A stretch of DNA of 23,136 nucleotides from RGIG6178 sp045612885 (GCA_045612885.1 JAZKZZ010000033.1:1-23136), one strand, 5' to 3'. Shown: positions 1-6,156, counted from the first letter of the stretch. Program-made: numbers and translations. The notes: a model not told the origin generated them from the letters alone.

Positions 1-2
1 GT

Positions 3-65
3 TGGAATAAAGAAAACGAAGAAGATTATTTGACTGAAATTCAATTTCCTGTAACTAAAAGATAG
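3..65 (+). CDS. C-terminal end of a probable GyrI-like/effector-binding domain protein (partial)
   Basis: The frame beginning with the TGG codon at position 3 is open to a TAG at 63-65 and encodes about 20 residues ending in DYLTEIQFPVTKR. A final strand of the type Y-x-T-E-I-x-F/I-P-V followed by a basic tail is typical of the C-terminus of GyrI-like (AraC effector-binding) domains, which occur alone or fused to MerR/AraC regulators. The 5' part lies outside the window, so the identity is only suggested. The repeat element begins about 50 bases downstream, the same arrangement as behind the next complete genes. Confidence 0.5.
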   Translation, partial: WNKENEEDYLTEIQFPVTKR

Positions 66-313
66 TTTTCAATTTTGAGAACTCATACAAATCTTTTTCT
101 TTTTGGAAAAATTAGGGGAGCTAAAGAAAAATCGATGGGTGCTAATGGATTTTGTAAGGGTGCTACTCAATTAACGATTATAAAATAAAAAAATCCCTAA
201 AAATTGACTAGGGGTGTTAATAAAAAATAGGCATTTTTTGGCTTGGTTTCAAAAAGTGTCTTTACATCCAAGTGTAAAGAATAAGTTGGATACAATAGTG
301 TTCAACTTTTTTT
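66..313 (+). repeat. Intergenic repeat element, copy 1
   Basis: This gene-free stretch holds the first copy of the window's dispersed element. GGGGAGCTAAAG at about 115, GGGTGCTAATG at 137-147, AGGGTGCTACT at 157-167 and AGGGGTGTTAATA near 210 are degenerate unit heads. TAACGATTA lies at 172-180. The A-tract/TAGGC/T-tract block lies near 222-239. The conserved 3' block TTGGTTTCAAAAAGTGT starts at 244, in a variant form (CTTTACATCC where other copies read AGGCACAACC). A terminator hairpin closes it at 284-313. Bases 66-110 show nothing recognisable. Orientation follows the T-tract. Confidence 0.8.
284..313 (+). terminator. Rho-independent terminator closing repeat copy 1
   Basis: AGTTGGATAC (284-293), loop AATA, GTGTTCAACT (298-307), then a run of T to 313. 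The arms form 10 pairs, two of them G-T wobbles. Confidence 0.8.
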
Positions 314-339
314 GTTTAATAAAGGAAATGTGATATGCT
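312..339 (+). promoter_or_regulatory. Promoter of the GATase1/S51-like gene
   Basis: TTGTTT (312-317), 16-bp spacer, TATGCT (334-339) with TG at 331-332 forming an extended -10. It follows directly on the terminator T-tract. Transcription would start near 346, which rules out the ATG at 335 as start codon. Confidence 0.55.
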
Positions 340-364
340 TTATATGGGAAAGAGAGATGATCTT

Positions 365-1042
365 ATGAAAACTACGATTTTGTTTTCTAATATGTTAGGA
401 GATATAACATCTGATAATTGTGTAAATGAATGTTCTTTTAATGAAAATGTTTCTAATTTATTGGTGAAATACATTAAGGATAATTCAAATTTAGTTTTTA
501 TAAATGCACCAGGTTTTAAAAATGATCACTTGTATCATGAGGCTACGGTTAATGCTTTTAAAAAGTTGAATATAAATTTTGCCAATGTTGTTGAATTATC
601 TAATGAAACTGAAATATCTACTTTAACAGATTTTCCAAAAAGTGATAGAGTTTATTACTTGATGGGTGGGAATCCTATAACTCAAAAAGAAATAATAGAA
701 AAATTCAATTTAACTCAAGAATTGAAAAATTATGAAGGTGTTGTTATTGGTTTTTGTGCAGGAGCAATTAATTTGTCTAAGTATTCTATTATTACAACTG
801 ATGGAGACTTTGATACTCCTTCTTATTATAATGGAATAAATAGAGTTAATATAGTTGTTGAACCTCACTTTGAGGTGGATGAGTCTGAATTTTATAATAA
901 TAGAATGAAGGAATTAAATGATTTTTGTAATAAATTAGATGAAGATATAACCGCAATACCAGATCTGTCTTGTGTTTTAATAAATGATGAAATAATAGAG
1001 TATTATGGTGAAATTCATTTTATAAAGAAAGAAGAAAAATAG
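365..1042 (+). CDS. Type 1 glutamine amidotransferase-like / peptidase S51 (PepE-like) hydrolase with Cys nucleophile
   Basis: Cytoplasmic protein of 225 residues. It has the peptidase E / class I GATase-like fold signatures in order: YYLMGGNP (97-104), where PepE has a GGNT-type loop; the nucleophile elbow GFCAGA (129-134); and EPHFE (166-170) with a candidate catalytic His168. Characterised PepE enzymes (aspartyl dipeptidases) carry Ser in a G-x-S-A-G elbow. Here the position is Cys131, as in true GATases, so the substrate is uncertain. The frame is open from ATG 335, but the predicted transcription start near 346 and the purine-rich AAGAGAGATG before ATG 365 favour 365. It is a single-gene unit between repeat copies 1 and 2 with no separate terminator, so the hairpin of copy 2 may end its transcript. 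Confidence 0.75.
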   Translation: MKTTILFSNMLGDITSDNCVNECSFNENVSNLLVKYIKDNSNLVFINAPGFKNDHLYHEATVNAFKKLNINFANVVELSNETEISTLTDFPKSDRVYYLMGGNPITQKEIIEKFNLTQELKNYEGVVIGFCAGAINLSKYSIITTDGDFDTPSYYNGINRVNIVVEPHFEVDESEFYNNRMKELNDFCNKLDEDITAIPDLSCVLINDEIIEYYGEIHFIKKEEK

Positions 1043-1057
1043 AATCTGTTGTCAATT

Positions 1058-1294
1058 TTGTTAAGGATGCTAAAATAAAATCGATGGCTGCTACTCGATT
1101 AACGATTACTTTTGCTGTTTTTTGCAGGGGTGCTAATAAAAAAACACCGATTTTTGAAAGGGTGCTACTAAATTAACGATTACAAAGGGCAAGGGTGCTA
1201 AAGAAAAATAGGCGTTTTTGAACTAGTTTTCAAAAAGTGTAGGCACAACCAAATGTTAAGAATTACTCTGATACACTAGTATCGGAGTTTTTTT
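1058..1294 (+). repeat. Intergenic repeat element, copy 2
   Basis: This is the fullest copy. Unit heads are AAGGATGCTAAAATAAAATC, GGCTGCTACTCGATTAACG, AGGGGTGCTAATAAAAAA, AGGGTGCTACTAAATTAACG and AGGGTGCTAAAGAAAAATAG, spaced roughly 30-40 bp. TAACGATTA occurs at 1100-1108 and 1173-1181. The conserved block TTTTCAAAAAGTGTAGGCAC is at 1227-1246, and the terminator hairpin at 1265-1294. It fills most of the 339-base gap between the S51-like and CPBP genes. Confidence 0.85.
1265..1294 (+). terminator. Rho-independent terminator closing repeat copy 2
   Basis: ACTCTGATAC (1265-1274), loop ACTA, GTATCGGAGT (1279-1288), T-run to 1294. Ten pairs with one T-G wobble. The arm sequence differs from copy 1, yet pairing is kept. 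Confidence 0.8.
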
Positions 1295-1331
1295 GATTTT
1301 TGCATGTGGCGTAACAAGCTATAGTGATTAG

Positions 1332-1360
1332 TTGTTAATGAATTTATTAAATGATATACT
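1332..1360 (+). promoter_or_regulatory. Promoter of the CPBP gene
   Basis: TTGTTA (1332-1337), 17-bp spacer, TATACT (1355-1360) preceded by TGA, an extended -10. It lies downstream of the repeat's terminator, so the gene has its own promoter outside the element. Confidence 0.7.
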
Positions 1361-1381
1361 TTCTTACAAGGAGGAGAAAAA

Positions 1382-2212
1382 ATGAATAATAATGATAAAA
1401 ATAAGAATTATGTATTTAGATATTCATTAATTACATATATATCTTTTTGGTTAGGTATATTACTTGTAGGAGCTACATATTTATTAACAAATAATGATTT
1501 GCTTATGAGAATATCAACAATTCCTCTATCATGGATACCAACAATAGTTTTACTTATAATATTTAAGAAATTATTACCTAATGAAAATAAAAAAGAATGG
1601 GTAAAAAAATCATTTTCATCAAAGGTAAACATTGGTTTAGTTGGTGTTGTTACTTTAGCGTTCACATTACCAGTAGTATTTACTTATTTAATAATGGTAT
1701 CTAGTAACTCTGGAGTAGAGAAATTTGATTTAAGTTCATTATCAGTTAGTTTTATTATAACAGAGATTATATTTGCTATTGTTACAGGAGCAACTGGAGA
1801 GGAGCTAGGGTGGAGAGGCTTTCTTCAACATCATTACGAAAAAGAAAATAGTGGAAATGTTATCAAAGCTTCTTTAGAGGTTGGGATTATATGGTTTTTT
1901 TGGCATTTACCACTTTGGTTTACATCTACTGCAGGTCAACCTATAGAATTTATGCTAAATCATATAATTACATTTTTTGTTATGACTATGAGTTTAGCGG
2001 TTATTATAGCAATTTGTTATAGCCGTTGTAGAAATATATTTATACCAATGTGGATACACTTTATTGCTAATTTATCTCTTGCATTAGTATATCCGTATTT
2101 TACAAATAATTCTGCTATGATGTCTGGTAAATTGTTGGTATCTATATTCTATGTTGTGGTGGCAGTAATATTTGTTTTATGGCATAGAAAGCAAAAACGT
2201 TTAACAGACTAA
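1382..2212 (+). CDS. CPBP family intramembrane glutamic endopeptidase (Abi/CAAX protease-like)
   Basis: Polytopic membrane protein of 276 residues. It carries all three CPBP (PF02517) motifs: EELGWR with E140, E141 and R145; W-F-F-W-H with His175 (FxxxH motif); and H226-F-I-A-N230 (HxxxN motif). These residues form the metal-independent glutamate protease site within the membrane in the Rce1/CPBP family. Bacterial members often serve in bacteriocin maturation or self-immunity, but no bacteriocin precursor is visible beside this gene, so the role is open. The start is fixed by a strong AAGGAGGAG site 5 bases before ATG 1382. It is a single-gene unit with its own promoter and terminator. Confidence 0.92.
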   Translation: MNNNDKNKNYVFRYSLITYISFWLGILLVGATYLLTNNDLLMRISTIPLSWIPTIVLLIIFKKLLPNENKKEWVKKSFSSKVNIGLVGVVTLAFTLPVVFTYLIMVSSNSGVEKFDLSSLSVSFIITEIIFAIVTGATGEELGWRGFLQHHYEKENSGNVIKASLEVGIIWFFWHLPLWFTSTAGQPIEFMLNHIITFFVMTMSLAVIIAICYSRCRNIFIPMWIHFIANLSLALVYPYFTNNSAMMSGKLLVSIFYVVVAVIFVLWHRKQKRLTD

Positions 2213-2218
2213 TTTTAT

Positions 2219-2241
2219 GGCTCACACTAGTGGGCTTTTTT
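2219..2241 (+). terminator. Rho-independent terminator after the CPBP gene
   Basis: GGCTCAC (2219-2225), loop ACTA, GTGGGCT (2230-2236), T-run to 2241, starting 6 bases after the stop codon. Nearly the same hairpin follows the ABC permease at 4384-4408. Confidence 0.85.
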
Positions 2242-2334
2242 ATTTTCTATTGACAAAATAAATTCAATTATATACCTTTAATTACAAGCAGACCAGTGAT
2301 AGTAAACTATCGCCAATTGGCAGCTTTTTTAATT

Positions 2335-2610
2335 TATAACGATTGCAAGGTAGGGGTGCTACTATGTTAACGATTACTTTAATAGGGGTGCTACAACTTT
2401 TTGTAAGAAATATTGTGATTTTTTGATAAGGGTGCTAATAAAAATTATAAAAAAATAACTAGGGTTGCTAAAAATTTTTATGGAAAAATTGAAAGTTTTC
2501 AAAAAGTGTATGCACAACCATATTGAAAGCATTACTCTGATACAATTATGTGTCAGAGTTTTTTATAACCTTATAACGATTGGGTGGCAACTTTGTAACG
2601 TTTGTAAGGA
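2335..2610 (+). repeat. Intergenic repeat element, copy 3, with an extra downstream segment
   Basis: Unit heads AGGGGTGCTACTATG, AGGGGTGCTACAAC, AAGGGTGCTAATAAAAA and AGGGTTGCTAAAAA are spaced about 32-45 bp. TAACGATTG is at 2337-2345 and TAACGATTA at 2368-2376. The conserved block TTTCAAAAAGTGTATGCAC starts at 2497, and the hairpin is at 2534-2564. A further segment follows, ATAACGATTG (2573-2582), GCAACTTT (2587-2594), TAACGTTTG (2596-2604), which recurs at 7137-7168. A 70-codon open frame crosses this repeat and is not considered a gene. Bases 2242-2334 contain a CGCCAATTGGCAGC stretch and nothing else recognised. Confidence 0.82.
2534..2564 (+). terminator. Rho-independent terminator closing repeat copy 3
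   Basis: ACTCTGATAC (2534-2543), loop AATTAT, GTGTCAGAGT (2550-2559), T-run to 2564. Ten pairs with one wobble. Confidence 0.8.
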
Positions 2611-2639
2611 GGGAGGTGCTGTTTTTTTAGCGTCTTTTG

Positions 2640-2668
2640 TTGTAAAAATTTATGTTGCAATATATAAT
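2640..2668 (+). promoter_or_regulatory. Promoter of the AbrB-ABC operon
   Basis: TTGTAA (2640-2645), 17-bp spacer, TATAAT (2663-2668). The expected transcription start is near 2675, just upstream of a perfect palindrome. Confidence 0.7.
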
Positions 2669-2678
2669 TGGGTATGAA

Positions 2679-2698
2679 AAGTATAACTTGTTATACTT
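2679..2698. promoter_or_regulatory. Perfect palindrome, candidate operator of the AbrB-ABC operon
   Basis: AAGTATAAC (2679-2687), TT, GTTATACTT (2690-2698): nine-base arms in perfect dyad, ending directly at the Shine-Dalgarno GAGGAGG (2699-2705). It sits between the predicted transcription start and the ribosome site. It could bind a dimeric regulator, possibly the AbrB protein encoded next, or fold in the RNA beside the ribosome site. The binding partner is inference. Confidence 0.6.
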
Positions 2699-2710
2699 GA
2701 GGAGGTTTAT

Positions 2711-2908
2711 ATGAAAGATAAGTTTGTGGGAATCGCAAAGGTTGGAGAAAAAGGACAAATAGTAATACCTAAAGAAGCAAGAGATATGTTTGGGATTAAG
2801 CCAGGAGATTGTGTTGTGGTGTTATGTGATAAAAAGAAAGGAATGGCAATTGTTAAATCTGAAGTGATAGAGAGCGCTATGGATAAAGTAATGCCTGAAA
2901 TTAATTAA
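2711..2908 (+). CDS. AbrB/MazE/SpoVT-type DNA-binding regulator
   Basis: 65 residues, essentially a single swapped-hairpin AbrB (SpoVT/MazE-like) domain: KVGEKGQIVIPKEARDMFGI followed by KPGD, the conserved core with G-Q-I-V-I-P-K and the G-I-K-P-G-D turn. Such domains dimerise to bind DNA. Small AbrB-like proteins ahead of ABC-2 transporter genes are common in Firmicutes. The GAGGAGG site is 5 bases before ATG 2711. The stop lies one base before the ATPase start, so the genes are probably co-transcribed and translationally coupled. The palindrome at 2679-2698 makes autoregulation plausible. No toxin gene lies beside it, which argues against an antitoxin role. Confidence 0.9.
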   Translation: MKDKFVGIAKVGEKGQIVIPKEARDMFGIKPGDCVVVLCDKKKGMAIVKSEVIESAMDKVMPEIN

Positions 2909-2909
2909 T

Positions 2910-3632
2910 ATGTATTCTATTGAAATAAATAAATTAACTAAAAAGTTTAAAGAAAAGGTTGCAGTAAATGAAATAGATTTACAAATTAAGCGTGGAGAAT
3001 TATTTGCGCTTCTTGGAACTAATGGAGCGGGTAAGACTACAACAATTAAGATGTTGTCTGGATTAATATTGCCAACAACTGGAAACATTAAAATAGAAAA
3101 TATGGATATGAAAAAAGATGTTTTTAGAATTAAAGAAATTTTAAATATTTCTCCACAAGAAACTGCTATCGCGCCAAATTTAACTGTTAAGGAAAATTTA
3201 GAGTTTATGGCTGGTGTATATCAAATTAATGATAAAGATAGTAAAATTAAAGAACTTATTAAACAATTTAAACTTGATGAAGTATTAAATAAAAAAGGTA
3301 AAACTTTATCTGGTGGTTGGCAAAGAAAGGTATCTGTTGCGATTAGTTTGATAAATGACCCTAAAATATTATTTTTAGATGAACCAACATTAGGGCTAGA
3401 TGTAATATCAAGAAAAGAATTATGGAAAATAATTAGTTATTTGAAAGGTAAAATTACAATTATTTTAACAACTCATTACATGGAAGAGGCCGAAAGTTTA
3501 GCTGATAGGGTTGGTATAATGGCTGATAGCAATCTAGTTGATGTTGGGACAGTTGAGGAATTAATTAAGAAAACTAAAACTAAAAGTTTTGAAGATGCTT
3601 TTGTGTACATTGCAACTGGAGGTAAATTATAA
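2910..3632 (+). CDS. ABC transporter ATP-binding protein (ABC-2 exporter type)
   Basis: 240-residue nucleotide-binding subunit. Walker A is GTNGAGKT (36-43), Q-loop Gln83, signature LSGGWQRK (133-140), Walker B ILFLDE (153-158) with catalytic Glu158, and H-loop His189 in TTHYMEEAE. The full motif set indicates an active ATPase working with the permease encoded next. It is in the DrrA/CcmA-like class that powers ABC-2 exporters, and the substrate cannot be read from sequence. No Shine-Dalgarno precedes ATG 2910. The start is one base after the AbrB stop, implying translational coupling. Confidence 0.93.
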   Translation: MYSIEINKLTKKFKEKVAVNEIDLQIKRGELFALLGTNGAGKTTTIKMLSGLILPTTGNIKIENMDMKKDVFRIKEILNISPQETAIAPNLTVKENLEFMAGVYQINDKDSKIKELIKQFKLDEVLNKKGKTLSGGWQRKVSVAISLINDPKILFLDEPTLGLDVISRKELWKIISYLKGKITIILTTHYMEEAESLADRVGIMADSNLVDVGTVEELIKKTKTKSFEDAFVYIATGGKL

Positions 3633-4363
3633 TGAGAATGTTAAATTTTGCTAAAAGAAATTTTAAAGAGTTAATAAGAGATCCGTTAAGTTTAATATTT
3701 GAAATAATATTGCCTATATTCTTGTTGTTTATATTTCAACAAATTAATATTCCTGGGGAAGTTTATAAATTAGAAAATTTCACCCCGGGAATTATAGTGT
3801 TTGGTTTTTCATTTATAACGCTATTTACTGCAACTCTAGTTTCTAAAGATAGAACTTCATCTTTACTTATAAGACTTGGTACATCTCCAATGAAATCACA
3901 CGATTATATTTTGGGATACATAATATCACTAATACCAATAATTATTGTTCAAGATATATTATTCTTCGTAACTGCTATTATATTAGGATTTGGTTTTAGT
4001 GTTAATATGATATTCACAATACTTATATCATTAATTGTTTCTATTATGTTTATTTCTCTTGGTATACTAATAGGAAGTTTAGTAAGTGAAAAAGCTACTG
4101 GTGGAATTGGAAGTATAGTAGTTCAATTAGTCTGTTTTACAAGTGGAATGTATTTTTCAAAAGATTTAATTGGAAATGTGTTTGCTAAAGTTTGTGAAGT
4201 ATTGCCATTTGAGAGTTGTTTGAATATAGTTAAAGGTGTATTAAATAATAATTTTGATATTATATCAACACAAAATATAATTGTGTTTACGTTGTATACA
4301 ATTGGTGTATTGGTGTTATCTATTGTTGCATTTAAAAAGAAAATGTTCAGTGATAACAAATAA
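3632..4363 (+). CDS. ABC-2 type transporter permease
   Basis: 243 residues with about six hydrophobic segments and the ABC-2 membrane pattern: a basic amphipathic N-terminus (FAKRNFKELIRDPLSL), a first membrane span, a conserved cytoplasmic stretch after the second span (SKDRTSSLLIRLGTSPMKSHDY), and a final span followed by the basic tail FKKKMFSDNK. Its ATG overlaps the ATPase stop by one base (TAATG), so the two subunits should be made in balance. Drug, peptide or lipid export are all possible. The operon ends with the hairpin at 4384-4408. Confidence 0.9.
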   Translation: MRMLNFAKRNFKELIRDPLSLIFEIILPIFLLFIFQQINIPGEVYKLENFTPGIIVFGFSFITLFTATLVSKDRTSSLLIRLGTSPMKSHDYILGYIISLIPIIIVQDILFFVTAIILGFGFSVNMIFTILISLIVSIMFISLGILIGSLVSEKATGGIGSIVVQLVCFTSGMYFSKDLIGNVFAKVCEVLPFESCLNIVKGVLNNNFDIISTQNIIVFTLYTIGVLVLSIVAFKKKMFSDNK

Positions 4364-4383
4364 TTATTAAATTATAGTATTAT

Positions 4384-4408
4384 GGCTCACACTAGTGAGT
4401 CTTTTTTT
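4384..4408 (+). terminator. Rho-independent terminator of the AbrB-ABC operon
   Basis: GGCTCAC (4384-4390), loop ACTA, GTGAGTC (4395-4401), T-run to 4408. It differs by compensated or wobble changes from the hairpin after the CPBP gene. Confidence 0.88.
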
Positions 4409-4435
4409 GTTAATTATAGGAGATTTGGTTTATTT

Positions 4436-4554
4436 TAACTTTACAACGATTACTTGAAGGAATACTAAAAAAATTTTAAGGGCACTGGTATCAAAAAGTG
4501 TAGGCACAACCAAGTGTAAAGAATTAGTTGGATACAATAGTGTTCAACTTTTTT
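4436..4554 (+). repeat. Intergenic repeat element, copy 4 (short)
   Basis: CAACGATTA (4444-4452, one change from the core), a degenerate unit head AAGGAATACTAAAAAA, then the conserved block ATCAAAAAGTGTAGGCAC (4490-4507) and hairpin at 4526-4554. Only one or two units precede the block, against five in copy 2, so unit number varies between copies. Confidence 0.8.
4526..4554 (+). terminator. Rho-independent terminator closing repeat copy 4
   Basis: AGTTGGATAC (4526-4535), loop AATA, GTGTTCAACT (4540-4549), T-run to 4554. Its stem and loop are the same as in copy 1. Confidence 0.8.
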
Positions 4555-4591
4555 ATTTATATGGTATTATAAATATGCATGAGGTGATTTG

Positions 4592-4870
4592 ATGACTATT
4601 TTTTGTACTATATATTATGTGTTGAGTTATATTGAAACTGTTCCACAAATAATTAAATTAATAAAAACTAAATCAAGTAATGATTATAGTTTGGGTATGC
4701 TTGTATTGCAATTGATAGCTTTGATTAGCTGGTCTTTATATATATTTACTTCTAGACAAAGTGTGATTGTATATATAGGAACAATAATTGATTTGTTATT
4801 ATTATTCTTGATAGATTTTTTGATTTTGAAATATTATAACTTTCAAAAGAAAAGCCAAAGTGTTAACTAG
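4592..4870 (+). CDS. SemiSWEET-like PQ-loop membrane protein
   Basis: 92 residues with three membrane spans, the size and topology of a bacterial SemiSWEET or PQ-loop half transporter that works as a dimer. The first span ends in the diagnostic V-P-Q-I motif (PQ-loop), followed by the basic loop KLIKTKSSNDYS. The last two spans form the rest of the triple-helix bundle. SemiSWEETs move small sugars, and other PQ-loop proteins move amino acids or other solutes, so the substrate is not assigned. ATG 4592 is chosen over the TTG three bases upstream because GAGGTGAT (4581-4588) lies at suitable distance. An extended -10 (TGGTATTAT, 4562-4570) is a plausible promoter. No terminator lies between the stop and repeat copy 5. 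Confidence 0.82.
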   Translation: MTIFCTIYYVLSYIETVPQIIKLIKTKSSNDYSLGMLVLQLIALISWSLYIFTSRQSVIVYIGTIIDLLLLFLIDFLILKYYNFQKKSQSVN

Positions 4871-4874
4871 TTTT

Positions 4875-5008
4875 TAGGGGGAATAGTTTAACGATTATAA
4901 AACTAGGAGCGCTAAAGAAAAATAGGTGTTTTTGGACTTGGTTTCAAAAAGTGTAGGCAAAACCAATTTTGAAGAATTACTCTGATACACTCGTATTGGA
5001 GTTTTTTT
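4875..5008 (+). repeat. Intergenic repeat element, copy 5
   Basis: TAACGATTA (4889-4897), unit head AGGAGCGCTAAAGAAAAATA, the A-tract/TAGG/T-tract block, then TTTCAAAAAGTGTAGGCAA (4942-4960) and the hairpin at 4979-5008. Here the segments flanking the conserved block pair well: TTGGTTT (4938-4944) with AAACCAA (4960-4966). Confidence 0.82.
4979..5008 (+). terminator. Rho-independent terminator closing repeat copy 5
   Basis: ACTCTGATAC (4979-4988), loop ACTC, GTATTGGAGT (4993-5002), T-run to 5008. Ten pairs with two wobbles. It probably also ends the PQ-loop gene's transcript. Confidence 0.78.
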
Positions 5009-5010
5009 AT

Positions 5011-5138
5011 AACATTATAACGACTCATTAGCATTTTTATAATTATTAAGGTCGTATAGCACCAATAAATTAACGGTGATTGGGAGTTGTAGTACCGGAA
5101 CTTTTTCTTTAAATCAACACTTTTGTTTTTTTGTGTTG
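5011..5138. repeat. Degenerate remnant of the intergenic repeat
   Basis: ATAACGACTC (5017-5026) and TTAACGGTGATTGG near 5070 resemble the TAACGATTA cores, but no conserved block or terminator follows. CAACAC (5115-5120) and GTGTTG (5133-5138) could form a weak hairpin without a T-run. No gene is seen here. Confidence 0.4.
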
Positions 5139-5193
5139 TTCAATTTCGATTATTGAAGTTTTACAATTAAAGTATGAAATGGAGGTAATTAAA

Positions 5194-5550
5194 ATGAATA
5201 CGGATAAGATATATGCTGAAAAGATTGCTAGTGAATATGCCCCTAAAAAGACTAGCAAGATCGTGGCACTAAAAAAACTAGATAGACTAGCAAAAAGAAA
5301 GGCAGAAATATTTGCTTATACATTTGGTGTTATATCTAGTTTAGTTATGGGGACAGGAATGAGTTTTGCTATGGGAGTGATTGGTGAAAATACTGTTACT
5401 AGTATAATTATAGGAATAGTTGTAGGACTAGTAGGAATAGTAGGACTTAGTGTTAATTATCCTATTTATAAAATTTTATTAAATAAGGGTAAAAATAAGT
5501 ATGGCAGTGATATTATAAGATTAGCAAAAGAAATTAGTGAAGAAGAATAA
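5194..5550 (+). CDS. Small conserved membrane protein with two spans
   Basis: 118 residues: a charged N-terminal region with a basic helix (KIVALKKLDRLAKRKAE), two hydrophobic spans at about 38-62 and 66-91, and a short charged tail. It resembles small clostridial/bacilli membrane proteins that I recall often carrying an unsupported dihydropteridine reductase label. No enzymatic motif is visible, so no function is assigned. ATG 5194 is chosen because GGAGGT (5181-5186) lies 7 bases before it. The frame is open back to 5131 but lacks a ribosome site there. The TetR gene follows after 15 bases, so the two are likely co-transcribed. Confidence 0.8.
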   Translation: MNTDKIYAEKIASEYAPKKTSKIVALKKLDRLAKRKAEIFAYTFGVISSLVMGTGMSFAMGVIGENTVTSIIIGIVVGLVGIVGLSVNYPIYKILLNKGKNKYGSDIIRLAKEISEEE

Positions 5551-5565
5551 AAGGAGTGAATAGGC

Positions 5566-6156
5566 GTGAATAAATCGGAGAGTAAATATCTAAATACAGC
5601 ATTACTTATGGATGAAGCGCTTTTAATTCTTTTAGAAAAGAAAGATTTTGATTTTATAAGTGTAAAAGAGATTTGTGATAAGGCGGGCGTAAATAGATCA
5701 ACTTTTTATCTTCATTATGAAAATATGGATGATTTATTAAAAGAAACAACAGGACTTATTAATAAAAGATTTTATGAATCTTTTGGTAACAAAATAATAA
5801 ATCTAAGTGTTTCAAGTAAAGAAGATTTATTCTTTATAAAAGATGAATATTTAATACCATATTTGAATTTGATAAAAAAATATAAGAAAATATTTAAATT
5901 AATTCATGATAAACCATATTTGTTTGATAATAACGCTGCAAAAGACAATTTGTATAACTCTTTGTTTAATCAAATATTAAGTATATATGGAGTAAAGAAT
6001 GAAGATAAAGAATATGTTTTTGCTTATTATACTCAAGGAACTCTTGCAATTATTTTGAAGTGGGTAGAGAAAGATTGTGTGGATGAAATTGAAAAAATCT
6101 CTAAGTTAATTATAGAGGTGATTAATTATCAAAAAGAAATTGGTGAAAAAAATTAA
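5566..6156 (+). CDS. TetR/AcrR family transcriptional regulator
   Basis: 196 residues. The N-terminal helix-turn-helix is typical of TetR: ISVKEICDKAGVNRSTFYLH at about 28-47, followed by YENMDDLL. The helical C-terminal ligand or dimer domain is diverged, and the basic, lysine-rich form is common in low-GC Firmicutes TetR proteins. The start is GTG 5566 with AAGGAG (5551-5556) 9 bases upstream. It lies between the small membrane protein and a polytopic membrane protein whose start overlaps its 3' end, so it probably controls this three-gene unit. No clear operator palindrome was found upstream of 5194. Confidence 0.92.
   Translation: MNKSESKYLNTALLMDEALLILLEKKDFDFISVKEICDKAGVNRSTFYLHYENMDDLLKETTGLINKRFYESFGNKIINLSVSSKEDLFFIKDEYLIPYLNLIKKYKKIFKLIHDKPYLFDNNAAKDNLYNSLFNQILSIYGVKNEDKEYVFAYYTQGTLAIILKWVEKDCVDEIEKISKLIIEVINYQKEIGEKN

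Noticed and set aside
284..313. Integron attC-like core sites (GTTGGAT and GTTCAAC resemble GTTRRRY and RYYYAAC)
   Set aside because: Only copies 1 and 4 show them, in the wrong order on this strand, and the other copies keep the hairpin without these bases. No integrase gene is in the window. The hairpin with T-run is explained by a terminator.
1058..1230. CRISPR-like array
   Set aside because: The repeated part is short and imperfect (about 10-20 bases), unit length varies, the intervening sequences are themselves repeated, and no cas gene is present.
2465..2677. 70-codon open frame
   Set aside because: It runs through repeat copy 3, its terminator and the operon promoter, has no ribosome site, and resembles no protein.
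2711..2908. AbrB-type protein as antitoxin of a toxin-antitoxin pair
   Set aside because: The next gene is a complete ABC ATPase in the same operon, and no small toxin frame is adjacent.
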